A stretch of DNA of 64,000 nt from the NCBI RefSeq assembly GCF_000250655.1, contig NC_016935.1, forward strand, positions 5,846,001 to 5,910,000, in the 5' to 3' direction. The stretch's first letter is position 1. Each line of letters starts with the position of its first letter. The notes below the pieces were generated by a model. It saw only the letters and a program-made list of their open reading frames with translations, searched no databases and had not been told where the DNA came from. Shown here piece after piece: positions 51,031-60,131 of this stretch. A program made the translations under genes and the position numbers. The stretch is from Paenibacillus mucilaginosus 3016 (GTDB taxonomy: Bacteria; Bacillota; Bacilli; Paenibacillales; NBRC-103111).

Positions 51031-51516
51031 TTACTCCTGCTCCGGCTTCCACTCCAGCTTTTTCAGCAGCTCACCCACGTTGTTCTCCGAAAACACTTCA
51101 ATCCCGTGACGCCGCAGCAGAGCCGTCGTTACGCCGAAGCCCGGCTCCTTCGTCCGCGTGTACGTGCCGTCGTAGATCATCGTACTGCCGCAGGACGGGC
51201 TCGACTCCTTGAGCACCGCGTACCGGGCGCCGGCCGTCTGCGCGGTCTTCAGCGTCTGCTCGGCGCCGCGGACGAATTCGGCGGTAACATCCTCGCCTCC
51301 ATTCGTCACCACCCGGGCGCGGCCCTCCAGCACGTCATCCCCGCCCCCGCCGACAATCTCGGCCGGCGGCCTCGGCGTAGGCAGACCGCCGAGCTGCTCG
51401 GGGCAGACCAGCACGGCCTTCCCCTCCCGCAGCAGGCGGGCAATCTCCTCGCGGTAATTGTCCCCGCCGTCATAGCGCGTCGCCAGACCGGCCAGACAGG
51501 AGCTGATCAAGATCAT
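51031..51516 (-). CDS. DUF523-family protein
   Basis: Protein of 161 residues, clearly DUF523: MILISSCLAGLATRYDGGDN at the start, LVCPEQLGGLPTPRPPAEI, and the conserved LKESSPSCGSTMIYDGTYT with the Cys. Biochemical role unknown; some relatives bind Fe-S clusters or act in thiol chemistry. GGAGG precedes the ATG at 51516 by eight bases; the frame upstream to 51555 is not needed. Confidence 0.9.
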   Translation of the reverse strand: MILISSCLAGLATRYDGGDNYREEIARLLREGKAVLVCPEQLGGLPTPRPPAEIVGGGGDDVLEGRARVVTNGGEDVTAEFVRGAEQTLKTAQTAGARYAVLKESSPSCGSTMIYDGTYTRTKEPGFGVTTALLRRHGIEVFSENNVGELLKKLEWKPEQE

Positions 51517-51574
51517 GGCTTCCGCCTCCTTTTCTTCTCGGTTTGCTGTTCCCATTCTCTGCCGAAGCTGAGCA

Positions 51575-53173
51575 TCAGATCGGCTTCACCGCTTCCCGCA
51601 GCGCCCTGCGCCGCTTCACGAGCTCCTGGAACTCCGCGTCGAGCTTCTCCACATCCGGGGTGCCCGGCAGGCTTAGGCGTCCGAGCACCTCCGCCAGGCG
51701 GAGCTCGACCTGCATCAGCTCGCCTGCCGCGTCATTCTCCGCAGGCTGCGGAGCGGCCCCGCGGTCCCGCTGCTCCCGGTACGCCCCATAACCGCCGTCA
51801 TACGAATGCAGCCGGCCGTCCCGGATCTCCAGGATGCGGCCCGCGGTCCGCTCGACAAACCGGCGGTCGTGGGAGACGTAGAGCACCGTTCCCGGATAAC
51901 CGGCCAGAAGTCCCTCCAGCGCTTCGAGGGAAGGCGTATCGAGGTAATTCGTCGGCTCGTCAAGCACGAGCAGATGGGCCTCGCTCAGCACCAGCTTCGC
52001 CAGCGCCGTTTTCACCCGCTCGCCGCCGCTCAGGTCCCCGGTCCGCTTGAAAACATCGTCCCCCCGGAGCAGCAGCCGGGCCAGCACGAGGCGGGCGAGC
52101 CCGTCCCCGTGGACCGACGTCTCCCTTACATTGTCCAGCACGCTGCACTCCAGGTCAAGCAGCTCCAGCGTCTGGCTGAAGTACCCCGGCTTCACGCCCG
52201 GTGCGAGCCGTACCCCCGCTCCCCCGTCCAGAATGCGCCGGAGCAGGGTCGTTTTGCCGCAGCCGTTCGGGCCGAGCAGCGCCGCCTTCTCCCCGAAGCG
52301 CAGCCGGAAGGAAACCCGGCTCCACAGCCCCCGCTCCCCGGCGGAAGCCTCCAGGTCCTGCACTTCGAGCAGAACCCGGTTCTTGGCTAGCGGCGGCATA
52401 GGCACCGACAGCTTCACCTCGGGCGGCTCGACCGGCTTATCGACCTTCTCCAGCTTCGAGAGGCGGGTCTCAAGCGCCTTCTTCGCTTGATGAATGCCGG
52501 CCTGCGTCGAGCCCCTGTAGTCTTTGCCCATCCGGGCCTCGGAGCTTCCGAGCCGGGACGGAGGCTTCATTGCGCCGGCCGCCTTCTGATCCTTCAGCCG
52601 GATCGCCCGCTCCAGGGCGCTGCGCTTCTCTACGTACGCCTCATATTTCTCCCGGTGCTGCCGGCGTTCAAGCTGCTTCTGCCGCTCGTATGCGCTGTAG
52701 TCTCCGGGGTAGACCCGCACCTCGCCTCCGTCCACCTCCCAGATCTGCGTGCATACCCGGTCCAGGAACACCCGGTCGTGCGAGATCACGACCAGGGCTC
52801 CCCGAACCCCGCGCAGCCGTTCTTCGAGACGCTCGGTATGCGCCTCGTCCAGGTGGGTGGTCGGCTCGTCGGCGAAGAGCAGATCCGGATCTTCGGCCAT
52901 CACCGCTTCGACTACGCGGATCGTGATCTCTCCTCCGCTGCCCTGCCCATCTTCTTTGAACTGGGGGATCACTCCAAGCGTCCCTCTGCGGGTCACATGC
53001 CCCTCGTCCGGCTCGATCTCACCGGCCAGAATGCGAAGGAGCGTCGTTTTGCCCGCCCCGTTGCGTCCGACGATACCGATCCGCTCCCGCTCCTCTATTC
53101 TCAACCGGTCCGCCCGCAGCAAGGGACGGTGCCCGACACCATGCTGCAGTCCATTCACTTCGATTCGGCTCAT
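51575..53173 (-). CDS. ABC-F ribosome-protection (antibiotic-resistance type) ATPase
   Basis: Cytoplasmic ABC-F protein of 532 residues, close in layout to VmlR/Vga/Msr types, which displace lincosamide, pleuromutilin or streptogramin A drugs from the ribosome. NBD1: GRNGAGKTT, the degenerate signature GQGSGGEIT, LLFADEPTTHLD, VISHDR. Long linker (about 165-265). NBD2: GPNGCGKTT, LSGGERVKTALAKL, LLVLDEPTNYLD. A C-terminal helical extension (about 470-532) is present. The leader contains a terminator hairpin holding the ribosome-binding site (53179-53212), and paired palindromes farther up, so drug-induced attenuation is likely. Actual drug spectrum cannot be told from sequence. Confidence 0.88.
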   Translation of the reverse strand: MSRIEVNGLQHGVGHRPLLRADRLRIEERERIGIVGRNGAGKTTLLRILAGEIEPDEGHVTRRGTLGVIPQFKEDGQGSGGEITIRVVEAVMAEDPDLLFADEPTTHLDEAHTERLEERLRGVRGALVVISHDRVFLDRVCTQIWEVDGGEVRVYPGDYSAYERQKQLERRQHREKYEAYVEKRSALERAIRLKDQKAAGAMKPPSRLGSSEARMGKDYRGSTQAGIHQAKKALETRLSKLEKVDKPVEPPEVKLSVPMPPLAKNRVLLEVQDLEASAGERGLWSRVSFRLRFGEKAALLGPNGCGKTTLLRRILDGGAGVRLAPGVKPGYFSQTLELLDLECSVLDNVRETSVHGDGLARLVLARLLLRGDDVFKRTGDLSGGERVKTALAKLVLSEAHLLVLDEPTNYLDTPSLEALEGLLAGYPGTVLYVSHDRRFVERTAGRILEIRDGRLHSYDGGYGAYREQRDRGAAPQPAENDAAGELMQVELRLAEVLGRLSLPGTPDVEKLDAEFQELVKRRRALREAVKPI

Positions 53174-53178
53174 CAATC

Positions 53179-53212
53179 AAAAAACCTCCTATCCGTTGTA
53201 CCGGACAGGAGG
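53179..53212 (-). promoter_or_regulatory. Attenuator hairpin sequestering the ABC-F ribosome-binding site
   Basis: Minus strand CCTCCTGTCCG, short loop, CGGATAGGAGG, then TTTTTT: an intrinsic terminator ending 11 bases before the ATG. Its 3' arm contains the Shine-Dalgarno AGGAGG, so the folded form both stops transcription and hides the ribosome-binding site. Confidence 0.75.
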
Positions 53213-53341
53213 CGGCGCTGGCTCCCCGCAAGCGGGCGGACTCCCCCCCGGGCGCAGGCATCCGCGCGCAGTAAAGAAACCGCTGCTTGGGCTTACAGGG
53301 AGTCACTGAAAAAGGCCGCACTGATCCTATCCGGTCAAGAT

Positions 53342-53377
53342 TCGTTTATAAACGAAAGAAAAATCGTATATAGACGA
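53342..53377. promoter_or_regulatory. Two palindromic operators 22 bp apart
   Basis: TCGTTTATAAACGA (53342-53355, perfect) and TCGTATATAGACGA (53364-53377, one pair off) share the core TCGTNTATANACGA. Centres are 22 bp apart, about two helical turns, on the same DNA face. They lie 170-205 nt before the ABC-F start and contain TATAAA/TATATA, so they probably overlap its promoter. Confidence 0.65.
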
Positions 53378-53490
53378 TCGTCTTCTTGAGGAAATAGGAT
53401 TAGTGCTTCATCGGCCTTGGTTTCACCCTCTCTTGGAACTCTCGCCATAGGATATCCCAATCGAAGGCTGTCTAACAAGGGACAGATTCA

Positions 53491-53979
53491 TTATACCGAT
53501 TCTTTCCGCACAAGCTGCAGGAACGTCGCCGACGAAGTCGACACGAGCTCGCCCTGGTCGCCCCGGATCTCGCAGGCCACCTGCAGCAGCTCCCGTGCCT
53601 GGTGCACGAGCCGGGCCTCGGCCTTCAGCCGCTTGCCCTTGCCGGGATTGTGGTAATTCACCTGCATGTCGATCGTAACGAACTTGCTGCCGGGCTCGAA
53701 GCGGTGCTCGAGCATCCAGCCCATCGCCATATCATGCAGTGTCGCCGTAACGCCGCCGTACACGATCCGGTACGGATTCAGCACTTCCGGCACGATCGGC
53801 ATCGAACAGACGAACACGTCCGGATCCGCGCTCTCTTCCTTCTCTACGTTCAAAAAATTGCCCAGAAACGGGTAGCGGTTTTCCTTCATCTGCTCGAGCG
53901 CCCGCACCGTATTCTCTACGGCGCGAAAGCTGCGGTCGGACAGCGCCGCAATCCGCTCCATCACTTCCTGTCGGTCCAT
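53491..53979 (-). CDS. PaaI-type hotdog-fold thioesterase
   Basis: Acyl-CoA thioesterase-like protein of 162 residues. Core: VLNPYRIVYGGVTATLHDMAMGWML (the HGG-like catalytic loop reads YGGVTATLHD), FVTIDMQVNYHNPGKGKRLKAEA, and VACEIRGDQGELVSTSSATFLQL. Substrate unknown. ATG 53979 follows GAGG by six bases. Stands alone between the ABC-F leader and the Rrf2 gene. Confidence 0.85.
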   Translation of the reverse strand: MDRQEVMERIAALSDRSFRAVENTVRALEQMKENRYPFLGNFLNVEKEESADPDVFVCSMPIVPEVLNPYRIVYGGVTATLHDMAMGWMLEHRFEPGSKFVTIDMQVNYHNPGKGKRLKAEARLVHQARELLQVACEIRGDQGELVSTSSATFLQLVRKESV

Positions 53980-54077
53980 GGAACTCCTCACCTGTCTATC
54001 TATCGCTTGGAATGAATGTGCCTGCCTATCATACCTTATCGACCTGCCGGGTACAACCGGGCAGCCGGCAGCATGCC

Positions 54078-54509
54078 TCAGGTAGGCTCCTCACAGGTCA
54101 AATCACGGATGATCTCCGCCAGACTCATGCTGGCCAGCTCACGCTCCATCGCCGCCTGGGCTCTCGAGAAGGAGGCATCGAGCGTGGACTGGATGCTGCG
54201 GCCCACCGTGCAGTCCGGATTCGGCTTCTCGTGAAGGGTGAAGAGGCCCTCCGCCTCTTCGGCCTGCACGGCACGGTATATATCGAGCAGCGTAATCTGC
54301 TCCGGAGGTCGGGCCAATGCCGCACCGGCTACCCCCGGCGTCGTGATGACAAGACCGGCCCGCCCCAGCATGGACATCAGGCGCCGGATGACAACCGGAT
54401 TCGTATTGACGCTTCCGGCTATATAATCGGAGGTGATGCGGGTCCCCTTGCTCATCTCCAGGAGCGAGAGGATATGAACGGCAACGGAAAAGCGGCTGGA
54501 GATGGCCAT
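54078..54509 (-). CDS. Rrf2-family transcriptional regulator
   Basis: Winged-helix regulator of 143 residues: FSVAVHILSLLEMSKGTRITSDYIAGS, VNTNPVVIRRLMSMLGRAGLV (recognition helix) and PPEQITLLDIYRAVQ. It has only two cysteines (NPDCTVG and DLTCEE), not the three-cysteine Fe-S site of IscR/NsrR, so it is of the YwnA-like kind that senses something else. No obvious partner gene nearby. Confidence 0.9.
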   Translation of the reverse strand: MAISSRFSVAVHILSLLEMSKGTRITSDYIAGSVNTNPVVIRRLMSMLGRAGLVITTPGVAGAALARPPEQITLLDIYRAVQAEEAEGLFTLHEKPNPDCTVGRSIQSTLDASFSRAQAAMERELASMSLAEIIRDLTCEEPT

Positions 54510-54623
54510 CGGAACTCCCCCTCTGTCTTCTGCGGCGTACGAACACCTTTGTACCGATTGTAGTGACAGGCGCTCCCCTTGTCAACTTTCCGGGAAACCG
54601 CCGCCCCACCCGGATCCGGGCAC

Positions 54624-54644
54624 AAAAAAAGCTGCCGAAGCAGC
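54624..54644 (-). terminator. Terminator after the GH5 gene
   Basis: Minus strand GCTGC-TTCG-GCAGC followed by TTTTTTT: a stable UUCG tetraloop hairpin about 78 nt after the stop. Confidence 0.85.
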
Positions 54645-54721
54645 GAATTTTCTCTAGTTATGCTAATCTCTAGTGCGGCGCCGGGTGCGATCTTTGCTGT
54701 GTCTTCCATCTGGGGAACGGG

Positions 54722-57043
54722 CTAGTTTGGATTGACCATCAAACTGTCGAATACGGAGGTCTGATTGTAGGTGCGCAGGCCGACATGGCCTTCGCCGGAC
54801 AAGCTGGAATCGGTTACATTTACTTTCTCGACACCATTGACGTAGCCTTTCAGCGAGCTTCCCTTCAGTTCGAGCCGCAGCACATACCATGTGCCCGGAT
54901 TGGCGAACAGATCGGCCTCGCCCAGACGCGTCCAAGTTCCGTTCACTTTCTTGTACAGCTGAATCTTGTTCAGTTCATAATTGATGCGAAGCGTGTAGTA
55001 GCTGCCAAAATCAGGCGTCGCTCTCGCGATCAGGCCGGTGGAAGCCTGGGCTCCGGTATCATGCGCTTTGACCGCGACCGTCACGTTCACGTCGGCCGGT
55101 GACATGGCACCGCGAGCTTCTCCGATGCCCGCGCCTGTCTGCTTCATGACCTTGGTCAGTTCATCGGAATCAATCGACCAGGTTCCGCTGAGGTGCGTCC
55201 ACGAATTGGCATTGCCGTCCTGGAAGCCGTCCCCGTAATGGACCGGTTCGAACATCACGGCATCGGCCCGGTGATTGGCCGTCGTGTTCACTTTGAATTT
55301 GACATAGTTGCCTGTTCCCTGGCGCAGGTAGACCGTCTCAAGCAGGCGCCACTGGCCGCTCGCAATGGTCATCTGGTCGACGTACGAGTTATTGTTGATC
55401 CCGTTATAAATCGTATAGAGGACCTTCTTCTCCGAATCCTTGTGGAGCGGGTAACGCACATACACGTTGTAGTAGCCGGCCTGCGCAATATTGGGCGTCC
55501 ACTGGACCGTGCTGCCGTTCGTGGAACTGAACCGCGACTTGCCCCCGTAAGAGCCCGGCAGTTCGCTGTCCCCCCAGGTTCCCGCCTCGGTGTAGCCCGG
55601 GTCTCCCTGGTCAATGACGATGACTTTCTTCGGGGTGACCGGACCGATCACATTGGAATAAGTCGACAGGGTGCCTCCGAGATTCTTCGCCCGGATCCGG
55701 TAATAATACGAGCTGCCCGGAGCGGCCGAACCGTCGTCGAACAGCGGAACGGTGAACGTATGGTGGCGCGGCGTCGTCACATCGTCGGTTACTTCGCTGG
55801 CAATAAGCTGCCAAGGTCCCTGCGGGTCAGCCGCACGTTCAATATCGTAAGCGCTTACGCCCGATGCACCAAGCCAGGACAGCGTATGGGACGAGTCCGT
55901 CGGGAACAGGACCGGTGTCTGTGGTGCAGGCCACGGCGGAACCGACTGCCCTCTCATCGAATAGGCATAGGAACGCATGGAGTTGATCGTCGTCGTCTCA
56001 TTCGCCCAATCCCCCGTAGCAAAGCCCGGGTAGCGCAAATAAGACCAGGTGTTCGCAGGCTGCCAGTGCCATCCGCCTTGACGGTGGTGGTGCATCGTCC
56101 CCCAGAAGAGGGCGCCTGTCGTTCCGTTCGACTGCACGGTGCTCAGCAGCTGTTCGATCTGGGCCGGGCTGTAGTCTCCGAATTCGCCGATGATCAGCGC
56201 CTTTTTGCCCTGTGTCGTCTTGCGCCACTCGGCCAGCTTCGCCGCTAAGTCCACCTGGTGGTAGCCGTAGATGTGCGGATCGATGATATCGATATTGGGG
56301 TCCGCCACGGCATTCGCCTTGATCCCCTGGGCACGCACATAGCCGCCGTCGGCCAGCAGGTGATTGGGGTCGATGCTCTTCACATGGGCCGCCATCTCGC
56401 TGGTCCAGCTGTCGGTGGAGCCGAGTTCATTGCCGAGCTGCCAGGCCAGGATCGTTTTATCATCCTTATACAGGACGCCTGTATATTTATTTTTGCGGTT
56501 CAGAACATACGTAATAAACGCCTTGAAATCCTGCTTGATCTGCGGGTCGCTGTAGAATTCCGTCTTGGTCTTGCCCCGGAATGCGGCCCAGTCCTCCACC
56601 CCGCCGATATAATTGTGGGTGTCGACGAAGGGCACGATCAGCCTGACATTATACTGGCCCGCCAGGTGAAGGACCCGGTCCATAAGCTGAAAGGCCTTCT
56701 CGTTATACTGCCCCGGACCGAGCACATGCCTCGGCGTGCCCGGAGGATCGGTTTTCATCCGCACCTCGAACGGATAGACCCGGATCACATCGATGCCCGA
56801 GATGCTGGCAGCGCGAATCGAATCCTCCACTTCCTCCACGTCCATCCAGGAGCGCTCGAGAAACGGGTGGTTGGAGCCGATGAACCGGAACGGCGTGTCC
56901 CCGTCCATCAGCCGGTCCCCGCTGCGGGTAATGAAGTTGGTGAACCCTGCCTGTACGCGGCCAGGAAGGGCCAAGCCCATGAAAACGGTTACAAACATCA
57001 TGACGGATAAGGGGGTGGAGACAAATTTCAGCCATTTGTTCAA
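54722..57043 (-). CDS. Secreted multidomain GH5 endo-glycanase (mannanase-like)
   Basis: Extracellular glycanase of 773 residues. Signal peptide (about 1-33). GH5-type barrel (about 34-380): DTPFRFIGSNHPFLER, ILAWQLGNELGS with the acid/base Glu, DPHIYGYHQVD, and ALIIGEFGDYS with the nucleophile Glu. The closest general pattern is mannan endo-beta-mannosidase. Then an FnIII-like domain (about 395-490), a Golvesin-C-like carbohydrate-binding domain (about 500-620, VQWTPNIAQAGYYNVYVRYP) and a LamG-like domain (about 625-773, YTLRINYELNKIQLYK). Translation starts at TTG 57043, with GAGGAGG seven bases upstream. The neighbouring oligosaccharide importer may take up its products. Confidence 0.88.
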   Translation of the reverse strand: MNKWLKFVSTPLSVMMFVTVFMGLALPGRVQAGFTNFITRSGDRLMDGDTPFRFIGSNHPFLERSWMDVEEVEDSIRAASISGIDVIRVYPFEVRMKTDPPGTPRHVLGPGQYNEKAFQLMDRVLHLAGQYNVRLIVPFVDTHNYIGGVEDWAAFRGKTKTEFYSDPQIKQDFKAFITYVLNRKNKYTGVLYKDDKTILAWQLGNELGSTDSWTSEMAAHVKSIDPNHLLADGGYVRAQGIKANAVADPNIDIIDPHIYGYHQVDLAAKLAEWRKTTQGKKALIIGEFGDYSPAQIEQLLSTVQSNGTTGALFWGTMHHHRQGGWHWQPANTWSYLRYPGFATGDWANETTTINSMRSYAYSMRGQSVPPWPAPQTPVLFPTDSSHTLSWLGASGVSAYDIERAADPQGPWQLIASEVTDDVTTPRHHTFTVPLFDDGSAAPGSSYYYRIRAKNLGGTLSTYSNVIGPVTPKKVIVIDQGDPGYTEAGTWGDSELPGSYGGKSRFSSTNGSTVQWTPNIAQAGYYNVYVRYPLHKDSEKKVLYTIYNGINNNSYVDQMTIASGQWRLLETVYLRQGTGNYVKFKVNTTANHRADAVMFEPVHYGDGFQDGNANSWTHLSGTWSIDSDELTKVMKQTGAGIGEARGAMSPADVNVTVAVKAHDTGAQASTGLIARATPDFGSYYTLRINYELNKIQLYKKVNGTWTRLGEADLFANPGTWYVLRLELKGSSLKGYVNGVEKVNVTDSSLSGEGHVGLRTYNQTSVFDSLMVNPN

Positions 57044-57644
57044 ATGGATGACCTCCTCTTTTGGGTGACGGTCACCAGGCGAAATGACACACGGGCAGAC
57101 GGATCTGGTACAGCCCCGTAATAGGTCCCACCTCGGTGTCCTGTGCGCTGCAGCATGCCCTGTCATCGAAGCAGGCAGACTGCAATGCGATAATCCGCCG
57201 GTTTCCGGTCGAATCGTCGCTTTCGGAAAATCCGCGCGTTACACCGCCGACTCAAAGAGAACGGGCGACGTTCATGGAAGCGTAAATCACTCGGTGCCAG
57301 CCATCGCCTTCAGGCGAACCCTCTATCTCTAACCGCAGCCCCCAGCCGATTCCTGCATCGTCCCGCCAGCATTGGGGCGGATGCGAATCCATGTATTCCT
57401 TACACTTCTCCTCTGCTCAGCGCTGACTCCACCACCTCCGAGGGCTGCTGCCCAGAATTCATCATCTTATGCATATGAGCTTACAGCACGCCTCTGCCGC
57501 CGGAATACCTGCCTTCCCGCGGAACACAGAAAGCGCCGTAAGCCCTCAAGTTCCCGGGAAGGGAAATCCCGGGAACGGAGTGCCTGGCTTATGCTTTTGT
57601 CTTCCCTGCCCGCGGAGTCCGGGCGTTCCTGCCGCCGGCGGCAG
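57044..57644. other. 601-base spacer between GH5 and sugar-binding-protein genes
   Basis: No gene supported. It has a perfect palindrome GGTGACGGTCACC (57064-57076) close to the GH5 start, possibly an operator, and a perfect ten-base inverted repeat GTTCCCGGGA/TCCCGGGAAC (57550-57576) behind the binding-protein stop, lacking a T run. The middle shows nothing recognisable. Confidence 0.55.
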
Positions 57645-59171
57645 TTACTTCACGTATCCGAGACCTTTGAGCGTTTTGTCCGCTTCTTCCAGATACACCT
57701 TGAAGTTGAACGTCTTCTCCAGGGAGGCAAGGAACGCGTCGTAGTCCTCAACCTTGGCTTTGCCCGTATAGAACTTCAGCATTTCTTCGCCGATGAACCG
57801 GTTGGCGTCGGTGATGTTGAAGCCCTTCGGCGGGATCACGAAGCCGTTGTATACCTTGAGCTCGGGCAGTGCGCTCGATTCCTTGATGAGTGCAGCCTGC
57901 GGCGGGAATTTCGTCATGAGATAATCCATTTCCGGACGGCCCGTGAGCTGGTAGAGCCAGGTGTAGGAAGCCTCGCCTTTCTTCTCGGTGAGGACGATCT
58001 TATCGCCTTCCTTCTTCCAGTGCACATCCTTCTGGCCGTAGTACACGAGGTTCGCCCCGTCGCCTTCGGACACGTAGTTCAGGAGCTCGAGCACCTTGTT
58101 CAGCTTCTCGGGATCCTTCTCAAGCTTCTTCGGAATCGCGATAATGGCGGTAATCTGGCCGACATCGTTGAAGCGGACGTTCTTCGCGCCCTGCAGGGCC
58201 GGCAGCAGCACCAGCTCGGCTTTCGGGTTGATCTCCTTCATCTTCTTGACGTGCTCGTCACGCACCAGGCCCGCCCACTGCTCGTAGAAGATGCCCGCGA
58301 AGCCCTTGGCCGCTTTGTCCGTCACGTCGGTCACCTTGTTCGTGAAGAGCTCCGGATCGACGACGCCCGCCTTCAGGAAGCGCTGGAACTCCTCGATGCC
58401 CTTCTTCATGTTCGGATCGTAGAGCGAGTTCACCAGCTTGCCGTCCTGGATATAGAATTTGTTCGGCTCCGTGGTGCCGTGGGCGCCGAGGAATCCGCGC
58501 TCGGTCTCCCGGGTGCCGGAGATGCCGTAGGTGTCCTTCTTGCCGTTGCCGTCCGGATCCTTCTCGGTAAACGCTTTCGCTACTTCCAGCAGCTCATCCA
58601 TCGTCGTCGGCGTCTTCAGTCCCAGCTTGTCGAGCCAATCCTTGCGGATCCAGAAGCCCTGGGGCACGATCCGCGGAGCCTGCGAGAAGCCGAACACCTT
58701 GCCGTCCACTTTGCCCTTCGTGAAGCCTTCTTCCCCGACCTGCTTCTTCACCGATCCGAGCTTGTCGAGATACGGCGTCAGGTCGAGCAGCAGCCCGTTG
58801 CGGGCCATCTGGTAGTATACCGAGAGATCCTTTTCCTTGATCTCGATGAGATCGGGCAGGTTCTGCGAAGCGGCCAGTACGCTGAGTTTGTTCGCATGCT
58901 CTTTGTCATCGGTAAGGTCCAGCTTGAAGTTGATCCCGAGTTTGGCGTCAAGCTCCTTCTTCACGAAGTCTTCTTTCGGAATCGCCGACGGCGAGCCCGC
59001 TCTCGCCATGGTGATTGATACCGGACCGGCCGATTTGGCCGGCTCCGCGCCTTTGGCTGCCGGTTCCGGAGTCGCAGCCGGATCCGCCGCCTTCGGTGCG
59101 CAAGCGCTTACGAGAAGTCCCGAAGTCAGCATCGTCCCCATCAGTACCCGTACCCACCGTTTGTTGTTCAT
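57645..59171 (-). CDS. Oligosaccharide-binding lipoprotein (LplA-like, SBP family 1)
   Basis: Extracytoplasmic binding protein of 508 residues, the long LplA/YtcQ type common in Paenibacillus, with lipobox LLVSAC (Cys24) and an Ala/Pro/Glu linker. Body motifs: SVLAASQNLPDLIEIKEKD, NGLLLDLTPYLDKLGS, GFWIRKDWLDKLGLKTPTTMDELLEVAKAF in two parts, DPDGNGKKDTYGISG. It feeds the two permeases encoded upstream. ATG 59171 is supported by AGGGGA eight bases upstream. No ATPase gene lies here; such systems use the shared MsmX-type ATPase. Confidence 0.9.
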   Translation of the reverse strand: MNNKRWVRVLMGTMLTSGLLVSACAPKAADPAATPEPAAKGAEPAKSAGPVSITMARAGSPSAIPKEDFVKKELDAKLGINFKLDLTDDKEHANKLSVLAASQNLPDLIEIKEKDLSVYYQMARNGLLLDLTPYLDKLGSVKKQVGEEGFTKGKVDGKVFGFSQAPRIVPQGFWIRKDWLDKLGLKTPTTMDELLEVAKAFTEKDPDGNGKKDTYGISGTRETERGFLGAHGTTEPNKFYIQDGKLVNSLYDPNMKKGIEEFQRFLKAGVVDPELFTNKVTDVTDKAAKGFAGIFYEQWAGLVRDEHVKKMKEINPKAELVLLPALQGAKNVRFNDVGQITAIIAIPKKLEKDPEKLNKVLELLNYVSEGDGANLVYYGQKDVHWKKEGDKIVLTEKKGEASYTWLYQLTGRPEMDYLMTKFPPQAALIKESSALPELKVYNGFVIPPKGFNITDANRFIGEEMLKFYTGKAKVEDYDAFLASLEKTFNFKVYLEEADKTLKGLGYVK

Positions 59172-59270
59172 TGATTGATCCCCTGCCTTTATATATAGAT
59201 AAGGTTGTATGCTGAATTTGGTTCCTCTTGTCGAGGACCAAAAATTCATCCGCTGTCCGGCTCTCCCCGC

Positions 59271-60131
59271 TCAGCCCTTGATGCCGCCGAGGAGCATGCC
59301 TTTGGAGAAGTGCTTCTGGATAAAAGGATACACAATGATAATCGGGATACTTGCCAGCACGACCGCCGCCATCTGAAGCGTGGTGGTCGGAAGCACTTCG
59401 TCGACGTTGTTCATCGAAATTTCGTTCATGGAGAGAATCCCCCGGATGACGACCTGCAGAGGCAGCAGCCCTTTATCCTGCACGTACATCACCGCCTGAA
59501 AAAATTCGTTCCAATGGCCGACGGTGTAGAACATGCCTACCGTGAGCATGGCCGGCACCGACAGCGGAATCACGATCTGCAGCAGCACCCGCGCCTCTCC
59601 CGCGCCGTCCATCCGGGCGGATTCGAAGAGCTCCTTCGGCAGTCCTTCGAAGAAGGTCTTGAGCACGAGCAGGTTGAACGCCCAGACGATGTTGGGCAGA
59701 ATCATCGCCCAGACGGTGTTGAGCAGCCCTGTGCCCTGTACGACCATGTAGGTCGGGATCAGCCCGCCGTTGAAGATCATCGTGAACACGACGAGGAACG
59801 AGAAGAACTTGCGTCCCGGCAGCGTGGGACGGCTCAGCGGGTAAGCCATCAGGACGGTGAGCAGCATGTTGAGGAACGTGCCGACCACGGTGATCCAGAC
59901 ATTGACATACAGCGCGTTCGGGATGAGCGGCGTCTCCCAGAGCAGCTTGTAGGCCTCGAGCGTGATCTGCTTCGGAATGAGGATGAACCCGCCGTTCTTC
60001 AGCACCTCGGAATACGGTGTAAGCGATACCGAGATCACGTACAGCATCGGAGCCAGCGAGACGACGGCAACGGCCAGCAGCAGCGTATAGACGACAAGGT
60101 TGAAAGCCCGGTCGGACATACGGTTTACCAT
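59271..60131 (-). CDS. Sugar ABC transporter permease (LplC/YtcP-like)
   Basis: CUT1-type permease of 286 residues with six TM segments. The EAA loop LPKELFESARMDGAGEARVLLQIVIPLSVP (two pieces) contacts the ATPase, and the end KHFSKGMLLGGIKG is the hallmark of the family. Second permease of the operon; its ATG overlaps the stop of the first permease by seven bases. Probable substrate is a plant-polymer oligosaccharide given the GH5 gene and YesN-like regulator nearby. Confidence 0.92.
   Translation of the reverse strand: MVNRMSDRAFNLVVYTLLLAVAVVSLAPMLYVISVSLTPYSEVLKNGGFILIPKQITLEAYKLLWETPLIPNALYVNVWITVVGTFLNMLLTVLMAYPLSRPTLPGRKFFSFLVVFTMIFNGGLIPTYMVVQGTGLLNTVWAMILPNIVWAFNLLVLKTFFEGLPKELFESARMDGAGEARVLLQIVIPLSVPAMLTVGMFYTVGHWNEFFQAVMYVQDKGLLPLQVVIRGILSMNEISMNNVDEVLPTTTLQMAAVVLASIPIIIVYPFIQKHFSKGMLLGGIKG

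Larger units (their letters stand above)
53174..53490. other. Regulatory leader region of the ABC-F gene
   Basis: No separate gene in 317 bases. It contains the attenuator hairpin (53179-53212), a GC-rich stretch with the stem CCCGCTTGCGGGG, and the paired palindromes (53342-53377). An open frame of about 50 codons (GTG 53321 on) passes through the attenuator, and could be a leader peptide. Confidence 0.6.

Noticed and set aside
55846..55859. Perfect palindrome CGTAAGCGCTTACG, cre-like
   Set aside because: It lies deep inside the GH5 coding region, far from any start, and is explained by codons of a Ser-Ala-Tyr stretch; regulation from there is improbable.
57372..59018. Plus-strand frame of 548 codons opposite the sugar-binding protein
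   Set aside because: Same shadow effect; the minus-strand protein is an evident LplA-type lipoprotein.
59097..59112. CGCAAGCGCTTACG, another cre-like word
   Set aside because: Three mismatches to the consensus and located within the lipoprotein signal coding sequence.
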